The notes below the pieces were generated by a model. The model was not told the origin of the DNA. It was given only the letters and a program-made list of their open reading frames with translations, and searched no databases. Below, in pieces: positions 52,314 to 63,870 of a stretch of 64,000 nucleotides of DNA. The stretch lies in contig CALNHX010005276.1 of NCBI GenBank assembly GCA_940337035.1, positions 46,097 to 110,096 on the forward strand, in the 5' to 3' direction. Position 1 is the stretch's first letter. Every line of letters starts with the position of its first letter. A program made the position numbers and the translations under genes. The DNA comes from Agriotes lineatus. Lineage: Eukaryota; Arthropoda; Insecta; Coleoptera; Elateridae.

Positions 52314-53640
52314 TTAATAGAATGGCGTTATTTTTCCTTTAAATGAACACTTTGTTGCCTTTTTGTTTCGCTGAATATCATCTCTTTTGAGGCACCAGCA
52401 GTAATCCGCCATCATGCTTACATTCCACCGTCCCTGGTACCGTTTTTCCATGTCTTTTAGAGCTTGGTGGAACCTCTCCTCTTGCTCGTCGCTTTCGTCA
52501 CCAATATTTTCTGAAAAATAGTCAAGGTGAGAGTGCAGGAAAAGAACTTTCAAACTCTAATTGCAACCTACAGCTTGAAACTTTTCCAGAATATTGTCAA
52601 CAATTTCGACATAATTAGGGTCCTTCTGATTCTCTCAAAAAATGTGTAACACATTTTTGAACGATAACCATGCCTCTTTTTCAACTGTAGTCATGATTTC
52701 GTCAAATGTCTCATCTTTAAGTAAAAGCCTTATATCACAAAAATACCTTTCTTAATTTTTGCGTCTGATAAATGTGGGAATTTAGAATCGAGATATTGAA
52801 AACATTCACCGTTCCTATCTAAACCTTTTACAGACTGCTTCATCAAACCCAATTTTATGTGCAACGGTGGTAAAAGAACTTTTTCAGGATTCACAGGTGG
52901 GACGCAGTATATATTTGCATCCTGGAATTAATTTGTCCTCCTAGGCCATTCTTTTACAATCCAATGTTGACTTCCTGCCCTGCTGTCCCATTCACATATA
53001 AAGCATGGCATTTTTGTAAAACCTCCTTATTGTCCCAATATCATGCTCAAACATTTCAAGTCTCCACATATTTGCCAATTGTACTTATAGTTTATTTTGT
53101 TAAGAAGAAATTCTAAGTCTTCGTAGGTTTCTTTGAAATGGATCGAATGAGCAATTGGCACAGAAGCAAAAGTGTTGCCATTGTGCAAAAGAACTCCTTT
53201 TAGGCTTCTTTTACTTGAATCAATAAACAACCTCGACTGGGATGGGTTGTGAACAACAGATAATAAATTCAAAACAAGTCCAGGAATATCTTTACAAAAG
53301 ACAAGTGATTCTTCATGTGAAATATATTTCGCCAATTCTTGTTCTCGACTTCTGTGATAAGAGAAAGGCACTCCCGCAGCAAGTACATTTTTTTCTTTGA
53401 GTCTCGATCTCAGAACTTGTGCTGCATCCTTTGGTAAATTTAAATCTCGAACCAAGTCGTTAATTCACTTTGTGTACATTTCTGTGGGTCATCGCAACAT
53501 TCGGGCATGAATAAATCATGGTCTTCAGTTTCCGCATCTGATGGATAAACCTCTGCTGATGCTGACGATGTAGAAGTAGATAGATTTAGACAATGAAGAA
53601 CATGTTTAGACACAGAAGGAATAGTCGGATATAGAATATC
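52314..53640 (-). pseudogene. decayed copy of a repetitive arthropod gene of unknown function, possible RNase H-like fold
   Basis: On the minus strand a protein can be followed with several breaks: an acidic N-terminal part (53640-53460, VYPSDAETEDHDLFMPECCDD), then 53455-53027 DLNLPKDAAQVLRSRLKEKN, SRLFIDSSKRSLKGVLLHNG and NWQICGDLKCLSMILGQ, then in broken frames CFICEWDSRAGSQHW and LLPPLHIKLGLMKQSVK, and last 52553-52314 HLDYFSENIGDESDEQEERF with KDMEKRYQGRWN and ADYCWCLKRD. I recognise this as a multicopy protein family of arthropods and other invertebrates annotated as uncharacterised. FIDSS and CGDLK supply Asp residues and E-ERFH a Glu in an order reminiscent of DDE transposases; that is speculation. 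Frameshifts and stops make this copy inactive. Confidence 0.65.
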
Positions 53641-56600
53641 CTCCTTATTTTAATAATACATTTTTGCAATTTGTAATTTTTTTCGTAACCACTATGCAAA
53701 GCACAACAACCAAATTCACAACAGCACAAATTAATTCAAAAACAACAAAATACTGAGTCATCTGCGGCCAGCTATTCTGCTGAAATCGGCCATTACGCAA
53801 ACCTTTAAAGCTATACGCCATTGCGCATTACCAATGAGTTCGAGTTATCAGTTTATCCTTCTATACTTGCGTACTATTCTATTTTCATCTCTGTTGACCT
53901 TCTTTGAACCATGGATTTAACATTACGTTATTACAAGTATGTAAAAATAGTCCATCATTTTAACGTACAGCAAATATAGTCTCTAGTCTCGACATCAACT
54001 CGTGTTCTTTAAAATCTGGCCTGTCCTTTTTGAATTGGAAATAGCATCGCTTAATCGAAATTTTTTGTTGTAGCAAAATTTTTTTCGCCATTTTGACTTT
54101 TCCTTTGACGGAAATTAAAATTATTTTTACACACTTGCTAAATCATTTATTTTCATGTGAATATTAAAATAATAAATCTGGCAATGTGGTGGCAAGAAAA
54201 TGTCGAACTGACACTGACAGAAAAGAAAAGTTGTATCCCATACATCACCGAATCAGTTAGTCCAACATGAAAAGAAAAAATCATCTCTGTCCCAAAAAGG
54301 TCGTAAACGGATTATACCTGTGTAAACTGCAGGAGTCGTCTGTACCGCATTCACTCCATTTGTTACACTGTGACAGGATTTTCATGTGCATTTTTTTAAT
54401 GGTGTCAGTGACATTTAGTAACAAAATATTACTAAAGTCAAAATTATTGCTTGGTTAAAATTTATTTTGCATTCGTACTTACTTAATTTTTGTGTATAAA
54501 ATAACACAAGTGTACATCAATGATGACACAATATTTATTTTGATGCTTAGGCCGTGTTCAGTAACTGAGCTACTTTAAAGAATTTATAAAATGTCAATGT
54601 CTTATTTTGACATTAGTAACTTTTTGTAACTAAATATGCGTACACTGCTAAAAATATTCAATAGAACATTGAAACGAGTCTTAATGGCGGATTTTAAAAC
54701 AACCAATCACAAACAGGACCAAAACTGACCACACTGTCATTAATATAGACACTGTACTGTGTAGAGTGCTTTATTAACCAGGCACGCTTATCCCACTAGA
54801 TTTTGTGTCACAGGGATTTTAGCGCCAAGCCGTTGGCTGCGCTGACCGGTAACCGTGCATTCTGTCATCTGTCAACCAGCAAGACTAGAAACCGTTGGAG
54901 TACGTACTGCTCGATCCAGACGAACAATGCATGCTGATTTAAATCTTGGTGCATTCCATTACGATGCTAATTATATTACAGTCTTCATCAAGTGCGGTTA
55001 TTTAAATCTATATACAGTATGTAGGTGTTGTTCTGTGCTGTCAACTGTATCTGTCAGTTATATCGAGTTCTGTCACTCGTCACTGTTGTGTGAACTAGGG
55101 TACTATTAAAGTTCTCTAGTTTGAACCACGTTCGTGTTAGTTAACAGTGTTTTCGTTTCGATTTTTCCTGCTTTCTTTTTATTTGTTTAAAAACCAATCT
55201 TTTTTTAAGACGGATAAAATTAAATGACATGATCGTTATTTTTCCGACTTACCGTCTGCTATTTGGAAAGTAACTAAAATTTGAATTTGCCGCCACTTTC
55301 AGTAACTCAAAATGGCGGACGAGCTTGCTCGTATAAATATAGTACCTTAGTACTGTGTACGTTAGTTCGTGGTGTGTATTTTGTGATATTTGTGTGGTGT
55401 ATTTCGTGTGATCTGCTGTCATCATGTTGTCTCGAGATGGTAACCATTGTTCCTTTTTCGCCTTCTGTTGGCATGAAACCGGTAACACCAATAACTAGCA
55501 GAAGTCATGAGATTAAGAATCGAAAAATCGATGTTAGATCGAGAATCGAACTGATCTAGAAAATTGGAGAGGTTTTTCAAATTTGGCATCTCGAGGCGCA
55601 TACGATGACGTGCTGATCGTATGGGACTTTTTGACGTGTTTTTTTTAGATCATGTCGACAATTAGTAGTGCGATGGCTCTTCTTGGAGCCTTTCAGCGGT
55701 TAGGTGAAAGCAGTGAGCATCCACCTCACCACGTGAACGTTCCTTTTGGTTTAGAGGACGGGTGTTTCCCTATTTCTTCCTCCACAAAAGAACCCTCTGC
55801 TTCCTGTCATGCGAAATGTTCTGTTTTCTGAGATTGTGTAACAAGTGTGTAACAGAACGGAATAGGCCTAAAAATGGAGGTAAATTGAATAGGATACACC
55901 GCGCAATAGCGCGCAGCCCCGTTTGTAACTAAATATTTCGGAATTGCAAGTTTTTCACGCATCGCCAAAAAAAATTTTTTTTTGGGTGGCTCGCCTGGAA
56001 TTTTTCTTTTTATCTCTCTTATTTTTTAATTTTTAGCGCTTAGATTCCACCGGTTTACTAATTATTTTAGTCTCTTTTTTCTCAATCTGTTTGCTTTTTT
56101 GCTAGACCTGGCTGAATTACTCGTACTCATGTTATCTTCAGTGAAAAATTAAAATGTTTATATAGAGAAAATAAGATATTCCTAAATAGCGGTACCACTT
56201 TGTTGATTTAGAAAAACCTTTAGGTAAAAAAATTAAATAAATATAATTTAATGTTAACAACGCACAGTTTACTTCGCAGGATAATTCTGCTTTCAGTTGT
56301 CCCTGCTTTCCCTTTTTCAACAGTTTTTTTAATTCTTGATTTGCACATAGGAAGAACAAAAAATTAACGCTATTAGGAAAGAGCCTTTTAAAAGTGTGTA
56401 TCAACCTCTTGTTGCATAGCTGGTGGTGCAGTCTTGCTAAAACCAAAATCTTTTTCTTTTTCTCTTTTTCTTTCAAGTCTACCTCCCTAGGTTTTCCACG
56501 TATAGAAGTACCGCCAGTTAAACATAATCTAACCCACGTCGAAACAAAACACCCGACTTTAAAACCAGGCTTGTGTTTCAATAACTGACCAAAATATTTA

Positions 56601-57041
56601 GTTCAAAAGAAGTAATGTTTATTTAGAGGTTTTAAGTGACCACAGAAATATACCAATTATATGCATTCCATACTTACTTTTTTTTATTAATTTATAACTA
56701 TTTTGCTTGAAAATTTCCGTTTCTTTGGATTAAAGTAATATGTCTTATCCATTAGTATTCATATATTATGAGTAGGATAAAGTGGGGGTAAGTGTCAGTG
56801 GGACAAATGTAATAGCTACTTATATTTTTTGAAATCGAATTGACGTTGACCTGCCATCTAGAGGATTTTTACTACCCACCATTAGAAGTCGCAAGGCCAA
56901 CCTGTGTGGCATGGTTTAGTCACAAAGTTGTTTACGTAACTTAACCTGAAATTGTTAGTTGAGCGCGTTCTGCTTGGGAAGATTCTTAACGGCGTGAACA
57001 ATATATTTTCAGATATTGTTCAATGTTACAGAGCACAGGTC
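53641..57041. other. long stretch without a recognisable gene
   Basis: About 3.4 kb. A TATA-like GTATAAATATAG at 55330-55341 precedes short, motif-free frames. A 147-codon minus frame (56138-56581) is Lys- and Phe-rich with no recognisable domain. A GGGGGTAAGTGTCAGTGGG-type sequence near 56784-56802 resembles pogo/Tigger termini but has no matching partner that I could confirm. No host exon could be defended. Confidence 0.35.
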
Positions 57042-57049
57042 TTTAAATC

Positions 57050-57540
57050 CAGAGGCGTAGCTAGAGATCAACGGGACCTGTATCATAAACTGCCAAGTGG
57101 GCCCCCATCCCCACCCCCAACAACATCAGGGTATTATCTAATAAACGTATAAAGATACGCACTCAATTTTTATTTTTTAACAAAACGAAATATAATTAGA
57201 AAAATAAATAATAAAATAAGTAAAAGTAAGGATCAAGTAAATGGTAAATAACAAGAAAAAAGGTTGAAGTAAATAATAATTATTTACACAGTTACTCTCC
57301 GAACTTTTTTCTCTGCGAAAATGTTTATATGTCATATTTGGAGATGACTTACATTTTTTAAGCTCTTCTTTTCGATAGATAGTATGGCTAAATCCGATAA
57401 CCAAACACTTTCCGCCTATATAAACCTAAATTCTTAAATGTGACCTGAGAAAAAGTTTATTTTTTTAGTGCTGGTGGGCCCCCCTGGCTCGTGGACCCTG
57501 TATCATTGATAAGGCAGATATAGCAGTAGCTACGCCCCTG
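57050..57540. mobile_element. hAT MITE, perfect 8-bp target duplication TTTAAATC
   Basis: A 491-bp element starting CAGAGGCGTAGCTAGAG and ending GTAGCTACGCCCCTG, inverted over about 15 bases, flanked by TTTAAATC at 57042-57049 and 57541-57548. CAG-GGCGTAGC-type ends with 8-bp duplications mark hAT elements. GGGCCCCC-type sequence sits near both ends (GTGGGCCCCCATCC left, GGTGGGCCCCCCTGG right). No transposase. Confidence 0.9.
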
Positions 57541-57675
57541 TTTAAATCATACAGTTTTTGTGTTGGTTGGTGATAATTTACTACACATATATTTGTTTTT
57601 TGTACATGACACTTATCCCTGTTAAAATGTGACTTGGGGCAACTGCATAAATGCTTCGGGGGCAAGTGTAATGTA

Positions 57676-57984
57676 CAGTGGCGTAACTACCGAGGGGGCA
57701 AAGGGGGCAGCGGCCCCCGGGCCCTGAACTCCAGGGGGCCCAACGGGCCTCCTGAAGTTTAAAACCCGGCAGGTCAAACTCGGTCTCGTATAAAGTTTCA
57801 ATGAATTCGAGAAAAACACTCGCTATTGTTCATTTGGCTTTGATGTTTCTGTTTATGAATTAAAAAAAAATAATTGAAAAATGATAACCAAAAATGCTTT
57901 GGCAAGAATAGACTTACACTTGGCAATTAAGGGGCCCGGTAAAGATCACGGCCCCCGGGCCCAAAAATTGAAGTTACGCCACTG
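57676..57984. mobile_element. hAT MITE, perfect 8-bp target duplication GTAATGTA
   Basis: A 309-bp element starting CAGTGGCGTAACTACCGAGG and ending GAAGTTACGCCACTG, flanked by GTAATGTA at 57668-57675 and 57985-57992. Subterminal GGCCCCCGGGCCC words occur at both ends. It is related in style to the neighbour at 57050-57540 but its end sequences differ. Non-coding. Confidence 0.9.
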
Positions 57985-58029
57985 GTAATGTATATGTTAC
58001 TCTTAACCCATTCGTATTTTTTGGTAGAT

Positions 58030-59720
58030 CAAAATGATACACAACTATAAAGGGAAGACGGTTTGAAACCGGAAGATTTAAAAAAGCTCTCAAAGCTCTT
58101 AACAATGGAACACTGGCATTATATCGAGCATTTAAACCTTTAATATTTCATATGCTATTCTATTGACACATTAAAGGCACAAGGGGAATTAAAGTACTTT
58201 TGGTGGTCGATCAACCGTTATTCCATTAAATGAAGAGATAAAACTAAGCAAACCGTTTAATATTTCAGATAAATGGCGCTTTGGATTGTCACGAAAGGAG
58301 GTTATAGAACATGTTAGAAAGTTTGTTGTAGAAAACAACATAACCACACCTTTTAAAAATAATACTCCTGGGGAATATTGGTTTTTGGCTTTTAAAAAGT
58401 GCCATAATCTTAGCATTAAAACCCCAAAAGGAGTAGAATATGCACGAAAAAAGGCCACCGATCCCTTTGTAACATATGCACACTTTGATTTGCTGAATGC
58501 CACATTAACATTAAACGAATTACCCTTACATGATAAACCAGATAAAATATGAGACCTGGATGAAACCAGTTTGTCATTAGACCGAAGCAAAACCAGTGGT
58601 TGGAGAAAAGGGAAAATATTCGTCTGGTACTATCAGCACACATGGCAGAGACAACATAACCATATTGGCTATGTGTAATGGCGCTGGTGACAAAAAGAAA
58701 CATCTGTGGGACCACCGATTTCCTGCTTCAATAGATGAGTATCCAGGGATGATGTATGCAGCGCCAAAAAAGACTGGATGGAAACTAAAATCTTTCGCAA
58801 TTATTTTCAAAAGAACTAATATATTGCCTCCTCATAGGCGAAAGGCCTGCCTTAATAATATACGATGGGCATGCTACGCACACATTGTTATGTTATCCAA
58901 ATGGACTATGGAAAACAAATTTACTATTTTAAAAGTGCCCCCTCATTCCAGCACCTGCTTCAACCCCTGGGCCTTGCAGTGTTTTGATCTTTCAAAACGA
59001 AATGGGGTCAGAAAGCTTTCTATCCACCTGGAGAAGTCTGGAAGCACATTGAACTCACTGTAATGAAAAATGGTTTAAAAACGCTGGAATAATTCCTTGT
59101 AACCGGGGGAAGTGATTGCTAAAGATAAATTTCGACCTCAAGCCTTAGCTCATTGGGAAAAAGGGCAAGCTAAAGTAGTAAAATAATAACATATCTGAAA
59201 AGATTTAATGGAAGCAGGTCCCACCGAATGCTAATTAATGATGCTATTTCTGTAGAAAACTCTACACAGTCACCTACTGAGCTAAAAATATTTGAATAAA
59301 ATAATATTGTTAGAAATAATAAAACAAAGACCACTGCCTAATAAGCAAACGCAAAAGCATGTCTATTCAGGAACTGAAGTTGTGACGACTAATAAAGTAC
59401 TTTTACGGCTAAAGAACAAGTATAGTGAAGAAAATCAAAAACAAAAAGAAAGAGTTGAAGGGCCAACGAATCCAAGAAAATGCAGAATAAAACAAAGAAG
59501 AAAAAAGATCAGATCCAGATACTTCATGTGAAAATGACGCTCCCCCAATTATATAGATTCAGATGATAACTGTGATATCTTATACATAAAGGGTAAGTGA
59601 AAGACATGGTCGATAAAGAAGTTAAAGTTGGAAGCTTCTGCTTGTGAAATATGGCAAAAAGAAAACTGTGAAATACTATATTGGCCAATTGTTGAATCAA
59701 GAAGGCGACGAGGGGACAGC
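58030..59720 (+). pseudogene. pogo/Tigger-type transposase pseudogene
   Basis: In shifting frames: FKKALKALNNGTLALYRAFK (psq-type helix-turn-helix, near 58075-58135), FGGRSTVIPLNEEIKLSKPF, WRFGLSRKEVIEHVRKFV and GEYWFLAFKKCHNLSIKTP (CENP-B/Tc5-type HTH, 58286-58552 open), then DLDETSLSLDRSKT (first catalytic Asp), NITILAMCNGAGDKKKHLWD, WACYAHIVMLSKW (where Y-D-G-H-x2-H is expected; the second Asp is lost) and VPPHSSTCFNPWALQCFD (PPH-S-LQPLD region). The C-terminal basic and acidic part extends to about 59720. At least five frameshifts. Family members cut and paste at TA sites. No target duplication or termini were confirmed for this copy. Confidence 0.8.
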
Positions 59721-60836
59721 AAAGTATAACATATACAACTCATTTATTTGTAAAAATAGATTTTATATAATTTAAAGGGAGAAAATAGTCTCATGTAATG
59801 ATGGTGTCGCACATTTGATGTCCGTTTAGTTAATGTAAACACGTTTGGGTACAATTTAAAATTATGCGTAAAAGAATACCTAATAAAATTCCTTTTTACG
59901 GCATCACTGATAATGATACATTTCTTCTGATAATAGAAAAAACCAGATTGCACATGTGGAAACAAACATCATTTGAAATGCTGCAAATTTCTTATTCCTT
60001 ATCGTTTATTAAATCCCCTTGTACAGGATGAATGTCCTGGACATTCTGTATAGTCAATCATGTTCTCTGAACACTAAATTGCTTTAGTCTAGCAGCGTTT
60101 TGGTGTAAACACGATAAGTAGTTACAGTTACATCGAGTTTGTGCATCCTGTGCCTTGATATTTTAAAATTTAGTTTCACATATAGCTGTTTTCATTCTAA
60201 ATAAAAAAATATATCAAAGATTTCAATTACTGTACTTTTTCTCTTTTTAATTTGGGTGAAAATTATCCAGTAAGAATAGCATGCAATTCATCAAGATTGT
60301 CATAACAAAGTTATTTCACATGCAAAACTAGATATGGAGTAAAAATACAACTTTCTACGAAAATTACCTCGTTATAAATGTTGGAATGTGAACTTTCAAG
60401 TCAATACAAGCAACAATGATTACATAAAATATTTGGAATAGAATACCCAGTGGCATAAGTGCAAGTGTAACGTAGGGAATTTAGTGAAACTGCAAAATTA
60501 AGCTAATTATTTAAGCGGGTATTAACCGCTATTAGCTAAATTAAGCGAATGCAGGCGACGGAGGCGGCGACTTGGAGAATTTAGAGCCCCAGTCTGCATC
60601 ATTTCAGCAGTTTTATTTTCTGAAAACAAACGGTCTACGGCAGTATGTCCTATTAATATAAGTTGCCCCATTACTGCAAGAGAATACAACGTTTATATTG
60701 TTTTAAAGACAAAACATTATAATTCCTAGATTTTTTAGATTACTTTATAGTTGGTTTCATTAAATAGAATAAATACTTTAATGTAATTATAAAAAAAACA
60801 ATACAAATACCAATATATAGTGTGATATATCCAAGG
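59721..60836. other. no recognisable feature
   Basis: AT-rich spacer. GCAGGCGACGGAGGCGGCGA near 60551-60570 is a small GC-rich island without other structure. Confidence 0.4.
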
Positions 60837-61272
60837 GGCTGTTCTGTTAATTGTCAGTTACTAGCTTAGTACACGAAGACTACGGACGTTTGAATGGAAA
60901 ATCATTTTTTGCTTTTCCCTCTTATGTAGTTATAATAAATTTGTTCATTCTTTGAACCACTTCTTGAAAGAGGGAGAGAACTCTGTTTTTGGAAGGTCGT
61001 CAAATATCCGTTGTTTATTCAGCGTAAGGAAAATTACTTAGCACGTATGCTCTTTTTAAGATCTTTGGAACAAAAAGAGGCGAGCGACCAACTGAAATCA
61101 AATTCATATACGAAATTTAAAGTCTTGTGACCGGATGCAAAGTTGTATTATCATGCTGTAACAAAATGTACGCAAACCAGATTTTCAGCAATCACTTCAC
61201 AATTTCTCAAAGTCTTGAGGAAGGCAAACTTTTGTTGTCTATGACCTGTTACTAATAATTAACAGAACAGCC
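60837..61272. mobile_element. 436-bp MITE with inverted ends GGCTGTTCTGTTAATT
   Basis: GGCTGTTCTGTTAATT at 60837-60852 and its exact complement at 61257-61272 bracket non-coding DNA, with further partial pairing inside (AGTTACTA / TTACTAAT). The sequence between is not palindromic, unlike the foldback elements nearby. The superfamily is not determined; flanks show no clear duplication. Confidence 0.7.
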
Positions 61273-61700
61273 GTCGTATTCATCTAGATGTTTCTTAAAT
61301 GTTCACTTCTTGGATGGGATTGCTAATACCCAAATATGTTGCGATTTAAGATTTTCATTGTTCGTAGTTCATTTGAAATAAAACTTCAATACGTTTTTTT
61401 GGAAAATATTCAATTTTGATATTGGCTATTGTTATAACTACCCATAGCAGTCGTCGTTCAGTACAAATCATGAAATAAGAGTTTCATTGTAAATAAGGTA
61501 TGTTTTGATCGATAGATATGATAAATGGAAACGTCTTAAAAACCCGATTGCAGCTGTTTGATGAAATATACTTCCAAACAAGTACGATGTAGAGATGGTA
61601 GAGTCAGTACTTTAACAACATTTCCAAAAAATAGCTGTTCTGATAAAATAGTCTATAACATTAACGTATTTATTTGTTTAATTTTATGGTAATCGATAGC

Positions 61701-61746
61701 CGAAATGATGTCAAATGAGAACGGCATCCTATATTGACATCATTTC
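61701..61746. repeat. short inverted repeat
   Basis: GAAATGATGTCAA and its complement TTGACATCATTTC are separated by about 19 bases. A small hairpin of unknown meaning. Confidence 0.6.
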
Positions 61747-62059
61747 ATTTATTTTAACAGTTGATTTTGTTATCATTATTATTACATTTTTGTTAAAACA
61801 TTCCCCTGAAAATATGTATAGATAGTACGTACTGTATACCAGTTTAATAATAAATTCCACTCTAAGTGTATTTATAATAATAATACGATTTCTTTGGTTC
61901 ACAAATTGTACACACCAAACACATAATTAATAATAGCAAATAAACGTAATCCCACCAAAAAGAAAACTGTGAGCGGGATATCATATTCAACACGAGTTAT
62001 TTTGCATTCCACCTTATCCAATCTTAATAAAATGTTTTATGTGCACATTATACACATTA

Positions 62060-62291
62060 CACAGGCTTGCAAAAAAAAAAATCGTTGTACACCTATTTTT
62101 GCTGAATTAAGTCGTCGTGATTTTTTCATTTGTCAGTGTCAAAAACGTTACATGCCAAAACTGACAAAGCGTTGAACTTCTTACCGTTTCTTAGTTATAA
62201 AAGGGATAGTCTGCAAGAGCAGTAGCAAATAATTATGGCCTAAATAAAATTACTTGATTTTAAAGTGTACGCGAATTTTTGCAAGCCAGTG
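62060..62291. mobile_element. mariner-type MITE, TA target duplication
   Basis: The left end CACAGGCTTGCAAAAA and the right end TTTTTGCAAGCCAGTG are inverted copies, extending inward to TCGTTGTACAC / GTGTACGCGA. TA stands at 62058-62059 and 62292-62293. 232 bp, non-coding despite a short open frame across the left end. Confidence 0.8.
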
Positions 62292-62546
62292 TACATTTGG
62301 TGTCGTGGCAGATTTCATGAAAACAAATTATGAATGGCTAACCTTTCTACGATGCATAAATATTCTTTTGCTCCTTTTTTACTAATCTATTTAAATTAAC
62401 ACAAGATTTTATTACAGTCGGCAATGAGTTGGTTAGAGCGTCGTCCAAGATAGGAGTGTCCTATAATTTTACTAGATGTCCGTATTCGATAATTTAAGAG
62501 TTTTTAATCGGGTCTCTTATCCATGATCTATACACTTTAATAGTAA

Positions 62547-62680
62547 TTTACGATGCAAGTAACGTTATCAAGCTTTTTACGTTACGAGAGAATAGTTGAA
62601 TGAACGAGCGACGTTAGGAGAGAGTTCTTTAAAATTCTCGAGTAATGTAAAAAGCAGATAACGTTATGTATATCGTAACA
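62547..62680. mobile_element. foldback MITE, family F2 copy 1
   Basis: TTTACGATGCAAGTAACGTT on the left mirrors AACGTTATGTATATCGTAAC on the right, with TTTTTACGTTACGAGAG / CTCGAGTAATGTAAAAA inside. The 5' block AGTAATTTACGATGCAAGT (62542) recurs as AGTAATTTACGATACAAGT at 63692 in the next copy. Confidence 0.65.
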
Positions 62681-62799
62681 CGGTTTATTTGATCCTAAAA
62701 TACTAATGTTTTTCAAAAAATAGGAAAAATAGTTATTAATGACACAACAGCGAGATATATATTTGCTATGGCTGTGGTGGTATCACTCCATTCTGTATT

Positions 62800-62945
62800 G
62801 TTGGTAGCACTGTCAGGTTATGTTAAATTCGATATTAGCAGGTTAAGTTCTGTGTCAGGCTGTGTCAAATAACAGACAAACCTAACCTACTAACATTGAA
62901 TTTGACATAGACTGACATTGTTAAATACACGTCAGTACTGCCAAC
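62800..62945. mobile_element. foldback family F1 copy 3
   Basis: GTTGGTAGCACTGTCAGGTT on the left and its near complement ending CAGTACTGCCAAC on the right bracket the same AAATTCGAT-TTAGCAGGTTA core seen at 616-940 and 12531-12687. It is the most diverged of the three copies. Confidence 0.65.
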
Positions 62946-63052
62946 CATGTGATTAAATGTTAATAAAGTATCGGTATGATATTTTTCTTAACAACACCAG
63001 TGCTGTTAAATGCATCTCAATGCAACTCGTTGCTAAGGAGTTATTATTAGCT

Positions 63053-63221
63053 ATAATATCCTAAGGACAGTGATAATTATGAAATAATTTTATTGCAGTT
63101 TACGAAAGCACGTTGCTTGGAAACAGCCCGACGCCAGCGGCGGCGGGCTGTTGCCTAAAAGCAACGTGCTTGAGGAAGTTGTAATAAAATTATAAGTATT
63201 TATCATGGTCGAGGGATATTC
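63053..63221. mobile_element. 169-bp foldback MITE with GC-rich tip
   Basis: Arms: AATATCCTAAGGACAGTGAT then AATTTTATTGCAGTTT on the left; the complement of these on the right (AAGTTGTAATAAAATTAT...ATCATGGTCGAGGGATATT). The central hairpin AAGCACGTTGCTT / AAGCAACGTGCTT encloses ACAGCCCG / CGGGCTGT. Almost the whole element folds. Confidence 0.7.
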
Positions 63222-63619
63222 GGTTAGACAATTTTTTGCCCTTGAAACTATTTATTTACATTTATTTAGTGGAAGTGCAATTATGAAAAGAATATGACAT
63301 CTTAGAATACTTCATTGTGAACTGTCAAAAACTTTACGTAACATAGCAACCCGAAGTGACTGCTGTACACAAAGTGATAACAACCCATGGGTAGTTTTCA
63401 ATGTAAAGATTATCTAATTGGTTGATGTTGTCCACATGACTAGAAAAGAGTTAATTTCATTGGATCACTAATTACACAAAAAAATGTCATAGTAACATAA
63501 TAGGATAAAATAAAGTAGATTTTTCAACGACCGCTACTAAAATTAGGCCCTTTACCAATAGCTTGTCGTACTAAACATGACATATTAGAGGATCAAGGTG
63601 TTTGCTTTAGCACACCCAT

Positions 63620-63870
63620 GCTAGTAATCCTAATTTACATTTACGGTATTTTTTTATATTTGCGGTGTTTTCGAGATTCTATCGTAGATATTAGTAATTT
63701 ACGATACAAGTGCGTAAAGCTAGTTTTAGTCACGAGTGGGGCAGAGTTAAAACGCGAGTGACTAAAGATGCTTTACGCATGTGTCTCGTACAATATTTTA
63801 TCTACGATAGAATCTAGAAAACGGGGGTAATATAAAAAACATATTTTAAATGTAAATTAGAATTACTAGC
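63620..63870. mobile_element. 251-bp foldback MITE, family F2 copy 2
   Basis: Left arm GCTAGTAATCCTAATTTACA...GATTCTATCGTAGATA and right arm TATCTACGATAGAATC...TGTAAATTAGAATTACTAGC are inverted copies; the core pairs GCGTAAAGC with GCTTTACGC and AGTCAC with GTGACT. It shares AGTAATTTACGATACAAGT with the element at 62547-62680. Confidence 0.75.

Noticed and set aside
55330..55560. Promoter and short first exon after a TATA-like box
   Set aside because: The following frame is only about 20-90 codons with no motif, and no splice partner was found.
56138..56581. 147-codon minus-strand frame
   Set aside because: Composition is dominated by Lys, Leu and Phe from AT-rich DNA; no domain or splice evidence.
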